Below, piece by piece: positions 27,710 to 37,674 of a stretch of 38,111 nucleotides of DNA (positions are counted from its first letter, which is position 1; every line of letters starts with the position of its first letter). The DNA is from Rickettsiales bacterium (GTDB lineage Bacteria > Pseudomonadota > Alphaproteobacteria > Rs-D84 > CACZYB01), in the NCBI GenBank assembly GCA_031263095.1, contig JAISGI010000018.1:1-38111 (forward strand). The letters are read 5' to 3'. The notes under the pieces are model-generated. The model was not told the DNA's origin. It did not search any database and saw only the letters and a program-made list of their open reading frames with translations. Made by a program: the position numbers and the translations under genes.

Positions 27710-29752
27710 ATGTTTTTCAAAAGAAAGCCGGCCCCCGCGCCAGAACAAAAAAAAGCTCCAGCCAGGGCTCCCGACGCCGCGGGCGATTTCCTGCTCAAGG
27801 GCCTGTCCGAAAATCTCCAGGTGCTTGTCGGTCGCGCGCGCGTCCGCGGATACATCGCCAAGGCCGAGGTGGATAACGCCTCCGCGCTCGACGGCCTAAG
27901 CCCCGAGGAGGCCGACGACGCCCTGGTTTTAATCTCCGAAATCGGCGTCACGGTCAAGGAGGAATACGGCGAGGACGACGAGATTTCGATAGGCGCCGAA
28001 GAGGACGCCGCCGCCCCGCCCGATGGCGAGCAGGACGAGGACGAGAACGTCTATGGCGTCGCCCGCGCAAAGGTCGAAAAATCCACCGCAATGAAAGAGT
28101 TCCTCGAAAGCCACCAGGAGGAAGAGGCCGTCTTCGTCGACCCCGGCTCCTCCGACCCCGTTCGCAACTACCTCCGCGCCATGGGCTCGATAGAGCTTTT
28201 CAGCCGCGCGGGCGAAATCGCCATAGCCAAGCGTATCGAAGCCGGCCGCAAGCTGATGATAGAGGGCCTGTGCGATTCTCCCATGACCATAAGGCGGATT
28301 TTGTCCTGGTACGCCGCCCTCGGGCGCGAGGAGATAATGCTCCGCGATATTATAAATTTGGACTTGATGTACGGCGACGCGTTCCTTGAAAAGGAATTCG
28401 AGGACGGCGAGGTCATCGCCCCCACGCCCGAGGAGGATGACGACGACGAAACCGAAACCGAGGACGGAGCCGAGTTCTACGAGGACGGCGGAAGCGTTTC
28501 GGTCTCCGCCATGGAGGCCTCGCTCCTGCCGGGCGTCATGGACATTTTCGCAAGCATAAAGCGCGTCTTTTCCCGCGTGGAGAAACTCGCCCAGACCAAG
28601 CCGCCCGCCCGCCAGAAGAACGAGCTCGCCAAATATATGGAGAAAAAGGCCCGGCTCTCCGAGGAGCTTGTCGCCTGCATGAGCCGCATAAAGCTCTCCG
28701 ACGCCAAGGTGGCCGAGGTCTTGGACGAAATGGTCGAGAAGAACCGGCGCATCCTCGCGCTCGAGGGACGCCTGCTCCGCCTCGCCGAAAACGCAAGGAT
28801 AAAGCGCGAGGAGTTCCTCTCCGTCTATTCTGAAACCGGCCTCACCGACGCGTGGATAAAGGGCCTTGCCAAAATGCCTGGCAAGAATTGGCAGCGCTTC
28901 GCGACCGTCCACATCGAGGAAATAAAAAAGATAAAGGCCGAGGTCGACAAAATCTCCGCCGAAACCGGCCTCCCGCTGGGCGAGTACAAGACCGTAGTCG
29001 AGGTCGTAAGGAAGGGCGAGCGCGAGGAGTCAAGGGCGAAAAAGGAGATGATAGAGGCCAACCTCCGCCTTGTCATTTCGATTGCGAAAAAATATACCAA
29101 TAGGGGCCTCCAGTTCCTCGACCTCGTTCAAGAGGGCAACATAGGCCTGATGAAGGCCGTGGACAAGTTCGAATACCGCCGCGGGTACAAATTCTCGACC
29201 TACGCTACTTGGTGGATACGCCAGGCTATCACGCGGAGCATTGCCGACCAGGCCCGCACCATCCGCATTCCGGTGCACATGATAGAGACTATAACCAAGC
29301 TCAAAAAGACCAGCCGCGTCATGATGCAGGACCTCGGCCGCGACCCCACGCCCGAGGAGCTCGCCAAAAAGATAAACATGCCCATCGAAAAGGTGCGCAA
29401 GGTCTTGCGCATCGCCAAGCCGCCGATTTCGCTTGAAACCCCGGTCGGCGACGACGAGGACAGCTCTTTCCGCGACTTTATCGAGGACAAGAACGTGGTC
29501 AAACCCCTCGACGCCGTGGTCAATTCCAATTTGCGCGAGATTACCTCCCAAGTCCTCTCGACCCTCACCCCGCGCGAGGAACGGGTGCTCCGCATGCGCT
29601 TCGGAATAGGCATGAACACCGACCATACGCTTGAGGAGGTCGGCAAGCAGTTCAGCGTCACTCGCGAACGCATAAGGCAAATCGAGGCCAAGGCCTTGAG
29701 GAAACTCAAACATCCCACCCGCGCCAAAAAGCTCCGCACTTTCGTGGAATAA
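27710..29752 (+). CDS. rpoD: RNA polymerase sigma factor RpoD
   Basis: [76 protein letters not shown]; region 4 [30 protein letters not shown]. Confidence 0.97.
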   Translation: MFFKRKPAPAPEQKKAPARAPDAAGDFLLKGLSENLQVLVGRARVRGYIAKAEVDNASALDGLSPEEADDALVLISEIGVTVKEEYGEDDEISIGAEEDAAAPPDGEQDEDENVYGVARAKVEKSTAMKEFLESHQEEEAVFVDPGSSDPVRNYLRAMGSIELFSRAGEIAIAKRIEAGRKLMIEGLCDSPMTIRRILSWYAALGREEIMLRDIINLDLMYGDAFLEKEFEDGEVIAPTPEEDDDDETETEDGAEFYEDGGSVSVSAMEASLLPGVMDIFASIKRVFSRVEKLAQTKPPARQKNELAKYMEKKARLSEELVACMSRIKLSDAKVAEVLDEMVEKNRRILALEGRLLRLAENARIKREEFLSVYSETGLTDAWIKGLAKMPGKNWQRFATVHIEEIKKIKAEVDKISAETGLPLGEYKTVVEVVRKGEREESRAKKEMIEANLRLVISIAKKYTNRGLQFLDLVQEGNIGLMKAVDKFEYRRGYKFSTYATWWIRQAITRSIADQARTIRIPVHMIETITKLKKTSRVMMQDLGRDPTPEELAKKINMPIEKVRKVLRIAKPPISLETPVGDDEDSSFRDFIEDKNVVKPLDAVVNSNLREITSQVLSTLTPREERVLRMRFGIGMNTDHTLEEVGKQFSVTRERIRQIEAKALRKLKHPTRAKKLRTFVE

Positions 29753-29821
29753 AGCGGATTTTTCTTGATTTTGCGAACCGGTGTATGTATAATCTGCCAA
29801 AATGAAAAGAGGTGATTTTAT

Positions 29822-30028
29822 ATGGTAAAAGTTCTCGTGCGCGAGAATAACGTCGAGCAGGCGCTCCGCGTCCTAAAGAAAAAAGGGCAAAAGGAAGGGC
29901 TGCTTCGCGAGACGAAGGAACGCAAATACTTCGAAACCGGCACCGCCCGGCGCAAAAGGAAGAAGAACGAGGCCGTCCGCCGCGAGCGCAAGCGCATCGT
30001 CAAGGAGAAGCAGGTCTTGGGCTTCTAG
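29822..30028 (+). CDS. rpsU: 30S ribosomal protein bS21
   Basis: MVKVLVRENNVEQALRVLKKKGQKEGLLRETKERKYFETGTARRKRKKNEAVRR. Confidence 0.95.
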   Translation: MVKVLVRENNVEQALRVLKKKGQKEGLLRETKERKYFETGTARRKRKKNEAVRRERKRIVKEKQVLGF

Positions 30029-30088
30029 GCCTTGACAACCTTGCCCGAACAGGGTAAAATCCAAAACGTAAAACCAAAGAGGAAAAAA

Positions 30089-30334
30089 ATGAGCGTATTT
30101 GAACAGGTAAAGAAGATAGTGGTCGAGAACCTTGGGGTCGAGGCCGACAAGGTAACCGAGAACGCCAGCTTCATAGAGGATCTGGGCGCCGACAGCCTCG
30201 ACACGGTCGAGCTTGTGATGGCCTTGGAGGAAGAGTTCGGCGTCGAAATTCCTGATGAAGAGGCCGAGAAGATTCTCAAGGTCTCCGACGCTGTGAAATA
30301 TATCGAGGCCCACGCCAAAAAAACCGACAAGTAA
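30089..30334 (+). CDS. acpP: Acyl carrier protein
   Basis: [16 protein letters not shown]...[33 protein letters not shown]. Confidence 0.97.
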   Translation: MSVFEQVKKIVVENLGVEADKVTENASFIEDLGADSLDTVELVMALEEEFGVEIPDEEAEKILKVSDAVKYIEAHAKKTDK

Positions 30335-30356
30335 GTTTTATACGAAAATCAAACCG

Positions 30357-30389
30357 AAAAAAGGCCAGGGTTTCCCCGGTCTTTTTTTC
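30357..30389 (+). terminator. Intrinsic terminator of acpP
   Basis: AAAAGGCCAGGG-ttt-CCCCGGTCTTTTTTT, GC hairpin plus T-run. Confidence 0.8.
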
Positions 30390-30411
30390 TGTCATTCCCG
30401 CACCTCCTCTT

Positions 30412-30658
30412 GTCATCCCCGCGCAGGCGGGGATCCGGTTGCCAACAGTGCCTGAATGTTTAGAAGAAGCAACCGGATTTGCTCGCTACGCTCGTCCCTG
30501 CGGGACCGCCTGCGTCCTTCGGACTCCGGCGTCGTTCCGCTTCGCTCCACCCGCCTCCGCGGAAATGACAATACTATTGCTTTGATATTTAATTTTATTG
30601 TTATTTTCCCTGTGGTAAGCGGGAGATAACTTGAAAAGTTATCCTCGCTTTCCACAGG
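30412..30658 (+). repeat. Composite intergenic repeat, copy A (dRS3-like arms plus 50-bp hairpin)
   Basis: GTCATCCCCGCGCAGGCGGGGATCCGGTTGC...AGTGCCTGAATGTTTAGAAG...GCAACCGGATT...CCGCCTCCGCGGAAATGACAATACTATTGCTTTGATATT, shared with 31633-31803. Confidence 0.88.
30609..30658 (+). repeat. 50-bp hairpin repeat, copy 3
   Basis: CCTGTGGTAAGCGGGAGATAACTTGAAAAGTTATCCTCGCTTTCCACAGG. Confidence 0.9.
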
Positions 30659-30724
30659 CTAAACAACTTATCCTTGCTTTCCATTATCTCTCGTCTTATA
30701 ATCTCCGCAGGAATGGAGGACAAG

Positions 30725-31624
30725 ATGAGACGCCTGATTCTGTTGATACTTCTGGCCGCCTGCGGCGAGGCTACCTACTCGCCCGACGATGTTCACTTGG
30801 CAACCATCGAGGGCAAGACCCTGTTGGTCGACAAGAAGGAGCGCCCCGTCTCTGGCCTCCTCGAACGCAAGGAAAACGGCGACAAGGTGGTGCTCAAGGT
30901 AAGGGACGGCGTAAAAATCTCCGAGCAGTTCTATAACGCCCGCGGCAAACTTGTAAGCGAGACCGAGTTCAGCCCCTACCGCGTCCGCGCGTTCTACCCC
31001 AACGGCAACCTGAAACGCGAAGCCGTCGAAGATCAGAGCAAACGCGAATCCTCCTCGCGCATTTACTATCTTGACGGCGGAGTGTTCAGCGAGCTTAAAT
31101 CCGTCCCCGGCGTCGGCCAGTCGCAAACGTTCTTCGACAAGGACGGCGGCGTAGTCTTGGCCACAAGCTCCGCCGACGATTCGAGCGATAAGTGCAACGA
31201 AGTCATCGGCCGCGCCATGTTCAGGGACGGCAAGGGCTTGCCCGCCCGCGGCCGCGTAGTGATAGGCAGCCCCGAGGCGCCAGCCGACCCCTCGATAATC
31301 TTCAACTTCAAGGAGGGCCGCGTCGACGGCGATATTACCTACATATCCGAGGTCTCGACCGAAACCGCACGGTACAAAAACTGCGACAAAGTGTACGGCA
31401 AGACCGTCCTTTCCGACGGCACCGAAACCGAAACGTTCGTCTTCAAGGCGCGCGGAAGCGTGGCAGTCCAGTACTTCCCCGGCCAGGCGCAGCCTTATAG
31501 GGTCGAGTGCAAGTACGCCGGCGAGGACAAGGACGGCACCCTGAACGTCTCCGGCCGCCTCGCCGAAACAATGGCCAAAAAGCTCGAGAAAAACCCGAAC
31601 GCTTTCGTTTGCCCGAGTTTATAG
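30725..31624 (+). CDS. Putative lipoprotein with MORN-variant-like repeats
   Basis: MRRLILLILLAACGE lipobox; repeated EQFYNARGKLVSETEF / RAFYPNGNLKREAV motifs. Confidence 0.7.
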   Translation: MRRLILLILLAACGEATYSPDDVHLATIEGKTLLVDKKERPVSGLLERKENGDKVVLKVRDGVKISEQFYNARGKLVSETEFSPYRVRAFYPNGNLKREAVEDQSKRESSSRIYYLDGGVFSELKSVPGVGQSQTFFDKDGGVVLATSSADDSSDKCNEVIGRAMFRDGKGLPARGRVVIGSPEAPADPSIIFNFKEGRVDGDITYISEVSTETARYKNCDKVYGKTVLSDGTETETFVFKARGSVAVQYFPGQAQPYRVECKYAGEDKDGTLNVSGRLAETMAKKLEKNPNAFVCPSL

Positions 31625-31632
31625 TTCTCCCC

Positions 31633-31803
31633 GTCATCCCCGCGCAGGCGGGGATCCGGTTGCCCCAAGTGCCTGAATATTTAGAAGTAGCAACCGGATT
31701 TCCGCCTCCGCGGAAATGACAATACTATTGCTTTGATATTTTGCTGTTATTATACCTGTGGTATTAGTGTGCAACTCGCAGAGTTGTGCACGAATTCCAC
31801 AGG
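31633..31803 (+). repeat. Composite intergenic repeat, copy B
   Basis: Near-identical blocks to 30412-30658, lacking the ~70-bp insertion present in copy A. Confidence 0.88.
31755..31803 (+). repeat. 49-bp hairpin repeat, copy 4
   Basis: CCTGTGGTATTAGTGTGCAACTCGCAGAGTTGTGCACGAATTCCACAGG. Confidence 0.85.
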
Positions 31804-31808
31804 CAACT

Positions 31809-32033
31809 TCAAGTGCAACTGACTTCCACCCTTTTGTCCCGGCTTGAAAGCCCGGACACGATTCGCACGCAGGACTTTGGCACATCGTAATGTGCGGCCA
31901 AGAACAAGATTAAAGCCTCGTTCGCGCGCCCGTCCACAGCCACCGCACGCAAAGCGATCTTGACCCGCCCGCCATGCTCGCCGCAGAACCCCTCGCGCCG
32001 CGCTCCGGGCACTACGTGGAGGTCGAGTATCAT
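31809..32033 (-). CDS. DUF167 (YggU family) protein
   Basis: LHVVPGARREGF...GGRVKIALRAVAVDGRANEALILFLAAHYDVPKSCVRIVSGLSSRDKRVEV. Confidence 0.9.
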   Translation of the reverse strand: MILDLHVVPGARREGFCGEHGGRVKIALRAVAVDGRANEALILFLAAHYDVPKSCVRIVSGLSSRDKRVEVSCT

Positions 32034-33107
<1,074 letters not shown>

Positions 33108-33153
33108 CTATAAACCGTCGCCGCCGAAAAATCAAGGAAAACTTGCTTTTTAT

Positions 33154-33717
33154 TTAGAAATTATAGCGGTATCCTATGCCAATCTCGTTTATGCACCTGT
33201 CGAAATTCAGGCCAAGGACGAAACTGTTATAGTCCGTGCGCTTGTACGAGATTTGCACGTCCGACCGCTCGTTGAAATGCAATACTCCGGCAAGGATGAA
33301 AGAGCTTGTTGCAATGGAATCCCCGCTTGCCCCGTCGATTGAGTTGCGGACGCTTCCGGCGGAAATTCCGGCCTCTACGTCAAGGTTGACATAGTTCGTG
33401 GGTATTATTCCCATGACGATAAGGGCAAGCTGGGACGTTGTTATGTCCGCGCCAGACCCCTCGTGCATCATGTTGTTCCCGCCGCCGTTATAGCCGAGCC
33501 CGATTCTAAAGTACTTGTCGATATTCACGCCGCCCTCGAGGGATATGGTGGGCATCGAGCCGGAAATGCGCGACTTGTACGCGCTTACGTTCCACATCTG
33601 CTGGGCGTACCCTATTCCGGCATAGGGCCTTATGTCCGCGGTTATCGCCGCCCGGACATGGCAAAACGGTATGACGGCCAAGATAAGACTTGCCGCCGAA
33701 AGCGATATGAATTTCAT
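33154..33717 (-). CDS. Outer-membrane beta-barrel protein
   Basis: Signal peptide plus beta-strand pattern (PYAGIGYAQQMWNVSAYKSR...), C-terminal aromatic GYRYNF. Confidence 0.75.
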   Translation of the reverse strand: MKFISLSAASLILAVIPFCHVRAAITADIRPYAGIGYAQQMWNVSAYKSRISGSMPTISLEGGVNIDKYFRIGLGYNGGGNNMMHEGSGADITTSQLALIVMGIIPTNYVNLDVEAGISAGSVRNSIDGASGDSIATSSFILAGVLHFNERSDVQISYKRTDYNSFVLGLNFDRCINEIGIGYRYNF

Positions 33718-33794
33718 TCTAATTCCTCCTTGTGTGCAAGGTTATTATAAGTTATTTCTTGCAAGCGCGCAACGGTTTTTGTAAAATTTTTTTT

Positions 33795-34370
33795 ATGACA
33801 AGCCGCCTCGCCCAAGGTTTTTACGACCACGACCCGTTCGACATAGCCCGCGCTCTCTTGGGCTGCCTGCTCTGCACGAACCTTGACGGCCGCACGGCGA
33901 AAGGCCGCATAGCCGAGCTCGAGGTCTACCTCGGCGGCCATGACAAGGCCTCGCACACCTACGGCTTCCGCCGCACCGCCCGCACCGAGATAACGTTCCA
34001 CGGCCCGAACCTGGCCTACATATTCGGTATCTATGGCAAGTACTTCCAGTTTTGTATCACAATCGGAAACGCCGGCGCCATATTGGTAAGGGCGCTCGAG
34101 CCGGTCGAGGGAATAGAGTTGATGGCCGACCGCCGCCGTTTTTCTTCTGTCATTCCCGCGAAGGCGGGAAACTTGACCGACGGCCCCGGCCGCCTGTGCC
34201 AGGCATTGGGTATCACGCGCGAGCTTTATGGCGAGGATTTAAGCGGCGACAGGATATGGCTCGAGCCGAGCGCCGCACTCCCAAGCGGCATAGAAACCGC
34301 CAAAAGGATAGGCATAGGCTACGCCGAAGAATACGCGGACAAGCCCTGGCGCTTCATCGCGAAATTTTAG
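33795..34370 (+). CDS. 3-methyladenine DNA glycosylase (MPG/AAG family)
   Basis: ELEVYLGGHDKASHTYGFRRTARTEITFHGPNLAYIFGIYGKYFQFCITIG; VRALEPVEGIELM; GPGRLCQALGITRELYGED. Confidence 0.92.
   Translation: MTSRLAQGFYDHDPFDIARALLGCLLCTNLDGRTAKGRIAELEVYLGGHDKASHTYGFRRTARTEITFHGPNLAYIFGIYGKYFQFCITIGNAGAILVRALEPVEGIELMADRRRFSSVIPAKAGNLTDGPGRLCQALGITRELYGEDLSGDRIWLEPSAALPSGIETAKRIGIGYAEEYADKPWRFIAKF
34152..34171. repeat. dRS3-like palindrome inside the MPG coding sequence
   Basis: ATTCCCGCGAAGGCGGGAAA, encodes VIPAKAG in the MPG frame. Confidence 0.85.
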
Positions 34371-34433
34371 ATTTGACAACACTTGGGATATTGGGTAATA
34401 TACACACGGTTCAACCAACCCAGGAGAAAAAAT

Positions 34434-34583
34434 ATGAAGAAACTTCTAGCACTCGCCGCCCTCGTGGCGCTTTCCGGTTGCGGCTCGTTCCGTACCGGCA
34501 AAGGCTCGACCTACTACAATACCTTCTTTGGTATTTCGATAGAGTCCGCCGTCATGGGCGACGGCATCTACCTGAGCAAATAA
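34434..34583 (+). CDS. Small lipoprotein (49 aa)
   Basis: MKKLLALAALVALSGCGSF lipobox; SD AGGAG; terminator downstream. Confidence 0.75.
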   Translation: MKKLLALAALVALSGCGSFRTGKGSTYYNTFFGISIESAVMGDGIYLSK

Positions 34584-34602
34584 GCTTGGCGTAGAAACCT
34601 GA

Positions 34603-34631
34603 AAAGCCCCCGGAAACGGGGGCTTTTTTTA
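34603..34631 (+). terminator. Intrinsic terminator
   Basis: AAAGCCCCCGGAAACGGGGGCTTTTTTT. Confidence 0.9.
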
Positions 34632-34642
34632 TAATTTAATAT

Positions 34643-35899
34643 TTATCTCCAGACAATCAGATTCCCGTCCCCTATGACGACCATCTTGTCCCAAACCATT
34701 ATTGGCGAGGAGTCGATTGTGCCCCCGAACGACATCTGTTTCAACAGGGAGCCCGTATAGGGGTCGATGACCACCGCGCTCCCGTTCCCCGCCATGATGA
34801 TAAGCCGGCTGTTGACCAGAAGCGGGTTCATAAGCGCCGCCTTGTCCGCACCCTCAAGCTTCAGCGACCATAAAACGCCGCCGGTAATCGCGTCGATTGC
34901 GCGCACAATCCTGTCCCCGTCCACGTCGAAGATTGTCGAGTTCGAAACCGCGGGCGTCGCCACTCCGCCGTACGCAAGCGACCAAATCTCGCTCCCGTCG
35001 GCAAGCGAAAGGGCCTTCATAACTCCGCCATAGCTCTTGATTATCACCCGGTCAGAGAGAAGCACGGGGTTCGCCACAATGTCGCTCATGTTGTTTATCG
35101 AGGTAAGGCTCTGCCGGTACGCCTGCGCCATCCATAGAAGTTTGCCCGTGGCAAGGTCGATAAGGTGAACCTCTCCGTTCGAGAACGCCGCGACCGCGCG
35201 CCCGTCCGCGCACGCCGGGGTCGAACCCTTGATGAACCCGAACGGATTCTCGAGCGACCGGTGCGTGAATACTTTCTCGCCGGTCGAGGCGGAAAGGACG
35301 ACCAATTCGTCCGCGTCCGTTGCGAACATAAGCCGCCCGTTGCAAACCTTCGCGCCGCTCTTGAGCGTGCCCTTGTATGATTTTTTCCAGATAATCTCGC
35401 CGCTCGCCTTGTCAAGCTTGACCGCAACCGCATCGTTCGTAATCGCGTAAAGATAATCGGAATCAAGCGCAAGCGCGCCGAAAGTCAAAAGCGCCTCCGA
35501 CGAAAGCGTGTTGTTTCTCCAAACCTTCTCGCCCGTCGCAAGCGATATTTTGGCAATGTTGAGGTCGCCGTCGATAGCGTACGCCGCCTCCCTGTCCGCA
35601 ACCGGAGGATATAGGATTAAAGAGGTTTTATTCGACGTGCCGACAGAGGCGGTGAAAAGCGGCTCCATATCCTGCCGCCCGCCAAGGTGCCCCGCAATGT
35701 TCGCATCCGTGCGCGATTCGCTCTCCCACCCGCGCGTGATGATTGGCCGGGCAAGCTTTATCGAACCCGCCTGCGCCCCGCCGCCATCCGCCGCAACAAT
35801 AGGAGCGTTGAAAATCGACACCCTCTCTCCGTCAAGCTTTTTCTTCTCCTCCGCACACGCCGCAAGTATGATAAGCGCGGCGATGACCCCCTTCTTCAT
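34643..35899 (-). CDS. bamB: Outer membrane assembly lipoprotein BamB
   Basis: Lipobox ILAACAE; PQQ-like beta-propeller repeats (YAITNDAVAVKLDKASGEIIWKKSY; LIDLATGKLLWMAQ). Confidence 0.9.
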   Translation of the reverse strand: MKKGVIAALIILAACAEEKKKLDGERVSIFNAPIVAADGGGAQAGSIKLARPIITRGWESESRTDANIAGHLGGRQDMEPLFTASVGTSNKTSLILYPPVADREAAYAIDGDLNIAKISLATGEKVWRNNTLSSEALLTFGALALDSDYLYAITNDAVAVKLDKASGEIIWKKSYKGTLKSGAKVCNGRLMFATDADELVVLSASTGEKVFTHRSLENPFGFIKGSTPACADGRAVAAFSNGEVHLIDLATGKLLWMAQAYRQSLTSINNMSDIVANPVLLSDRVIIKSYGGVMKALSLADGSEIWSLAYGGVATPAVSNSTIFDVDGDRIVRAIDAITGGVLWSLKLEGADKAALMNPLLVNSRLIIMAGNGSAVVIDPYTGSLLKQMSFGGTIDSSPIMVWDKMVVIGDGNLIVWR

Positions 35900-35903
35900 A
35901 AAT

Positions 35904-36599
35904 CTACTCCCTGTTGTCGCGTATGTAGGATAGCAAAGTGTACGCCTGCGACTTTACCGCCGCCGGCGCCGCCTCGTCCGCCTTTATTTCATCCAAAAGC
36001 CCGCGCGCAAGATCTACATTCCCGCGCCTGGAGAGAAGAAGCGCGCGCGTGAACTTCGCGCTGTAATATAGGGGCGCACGCCGCCCGATTGACTCGAGCG
36101 ATTTAAGTGCTTCCGCATACCCCTCCTCGCTCGCCGTGTATTCCGGAATAAGGGCAAGCTTGACAAGCGCGATGTTCCTGAACTCCCGGTCGGTCGCCCG
36201 CGCCGCAGCTTCTTTAAGCGTGGCAATCGCGTCCTCTTTCTTGCCCGCCTCCACCTCAAGCGCATAGATGTTCTGATACGCAATGTCGCGGTACCCATAC
36301 TCCGCCGCCCGCGCGAAAGTCTTGAGCTGGGCAAGCCTCTCCGCGTCCGGCAGAGCGGTTATCCGCTCGAACTCGAGCGCGTTTTCGGCCGCGATTCGCC
36401 CCTTGCGCGCCTCGATTGCATTATACGTAATCGTCGCGCCAAGCGCCAACGCGATGACGAGGATTATATATAGCTTGTACTTGCGCCAAATGGCAATCGC
36501 ACCCTCCTTGCGCATTTCCTCGGCCACTTCGCGCATGAAAGCGCTCTGCTGCGCGTCCTCGTATTGCTGCTTCAAGGATTTATTGTTTGTCGATGGCAT
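35904..36599 (-). CDS. YfgM/TPR_21 family tetratricopeptide membrane protein
   Basis: FMREVAEEMRKEGAIAIWRKYKLYIILVIALALGATITYNAIEARK N-terminus; adjacent to bamB. Confidence 0.85.
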   Translation of the reverse strand: MPSTNNKSLKQQYEDAQQSAFMREVAEEMRKEGAIAIWRKYKLYIILVIALALGATITYNAIEARKGRIAAENALEFERITALPDAERLAQLKTFARAAEYGYRDIAYQNIYALEVEAGKKEDAIATLKEAAARATDREFRNIALVKLALIPEYTASEEGYAEALKSLESIGRRAPLYYSAKFTRALLLSRRGNVDLARGLLDEIKADEAAPAAVKSQAYTLLSYIRDNRE

Positions 36600-37386
36600 T
36601 GAAGTTCTCCTCTTCTTCGGTTTTTTCGGCCTCGGTCTCTGGCTCGGGTTCGGGCGCCGCTGGCGCGTCCTTTATGCCGAGGGCTTTTTTCTGGAGCGAG
36701 CATAGCTCCATGTTTCCCTTTTTTGCAAGCTCCAGAAGCTCGCCGAACTCCTCCTCCGTGAACGGAAGCTTTTCCGCAGTCGCCTGTACCTCGACAAGCC
36801 GCCCGTCGCCAGTTATGACGAAGTTCGCATCCACCTTGGCGTTGCTGTCCTCCTCGAAGTCAAGGTCGAGAAGCATCTCCTCGCCCACAATCCCGCACGA
36901 TACGGCCGAGACAGAATTGACAAGCAGACACTCGCGCGATTTATAGGTTTTCGTAAGCTTGGCAAGAGCAAGATACATCGCCACATACCCGCCGGTAATA
37001 GCAGTCGTGCGCGTTCCCCCGTCCGCCTGCAACACGTCGCAGTCGACTATAACCTGACGCTCGCCAAGCGCGGCAAGGTTCACGCATGTGCGAAGCACCC
37101 GGCCGATAAGGCGCGATATTTCGATTGTGCGCCCGTTGGGGGCGGCCTTGTTCCGCTCGCGCTCGGTGCGGATGTTGGTGGCGCGCGGCAGCATGGAGTA
37201 TTCCGCCGTCACCCACCCCTGGCCCGAGTTCCTTAAAAATGGCGGCACCTTGTTCTCGATTGTCGCGGTGCAAAGCACCTTCGTATCGCCGAATTGGGCA
37301 AGACACGACCCCTCGGCATACTTGTTCACTCCGGGGATAAGGGTTATCTGGCGTATCGCGTTGTTTTTCCGTAAGAGGGCGCGCAT
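36580..37386 (-). CDS. rph: Ribonuclease PH with acidic C-terminal tail
   Basis: ITLIPGVNKYAEGSCLAQFGDTKVLCTATIENKVPPFLRNSGQGWVTAEYSMLPRAT; QADGGTRTTAITGGYVA. Confidence 0.95.
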   Translation of the reverse strand: MRALLRKNNAIRQITLIPGVNKYAEGSCLAQFGDTKVLCTATIENKVPPFLRNSGQGWVTAEYSMLPRATNIRTERERNKAAPNGRTIEISRLIGRVLRTCVNLAALGERQVIVDCDVLQADGGTRTTAITGGYVAMYLALAKLTKTYKSRECLLVNSVSAVSCGIVGEEMLLDLDFEEDSNAKVDANFVITGDGRLVEVQATAEKLPFTEEEFGELLELAKKGNMELCSLQKKALGIKDAPAAPEPEPETEAEKTEEEENFNAIDKQ

Positions 37387-37452
37387 TTCGTAATCCTTGA
37401 CTTTATGTGCGTTTATTGGTATCATTCTACACGAATATTTGCAAAAGGCAAG

Positions 37453-37674
37453 ATGAAACAGAATTTGGAAAATTCCCTGTCCGCGCTCGCGTCCGCCGCC
37501 GCAAGGCTCGAATCCGCCGCCACAAGGGTAAAGACGCTCGACGGCAGGAAGACGGCCAGAATCGAACGCGGAGAGGTTGAGCTGTACGAGGCTTCGGCCG
37601 GACTTTCCGATATGAAGGAGCGTATCTCCCGCGCCCGCAAGAAAATCTCCGAAATGGTCGAGGGGATGAAATGA
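37453..37674 (+). CDS. Small coiled-coil protein (DUF4164-like)
   Basis: MKQNLENSLSALASAAARLESAATRV...; overlaps the zapA start. Confidence 0.65.
   Translation: MKQNLENSLSALASAAARLESAATRVKTLDGRKTARIERGEVELYEASAGLSDMKERISRARKKISEMVEGMK

Noticed and set aside
27929-28912. 327-aa minus-strand ORF inside rpoD and similar long antisense ORFs in the GC-rich genes
   Set aside because: Typical antisense openness of GC-rich coding regions; rpoD is unambiguous on the plus strand.
30413-30655. 80-aa minus-strand ORF over the intergenic repeat (also 11632-11832, with a shared DNFSSYL peptide)
   Set aside because: The shared peptide is only the translation of the repeated hairpin DNA; not a protein family.
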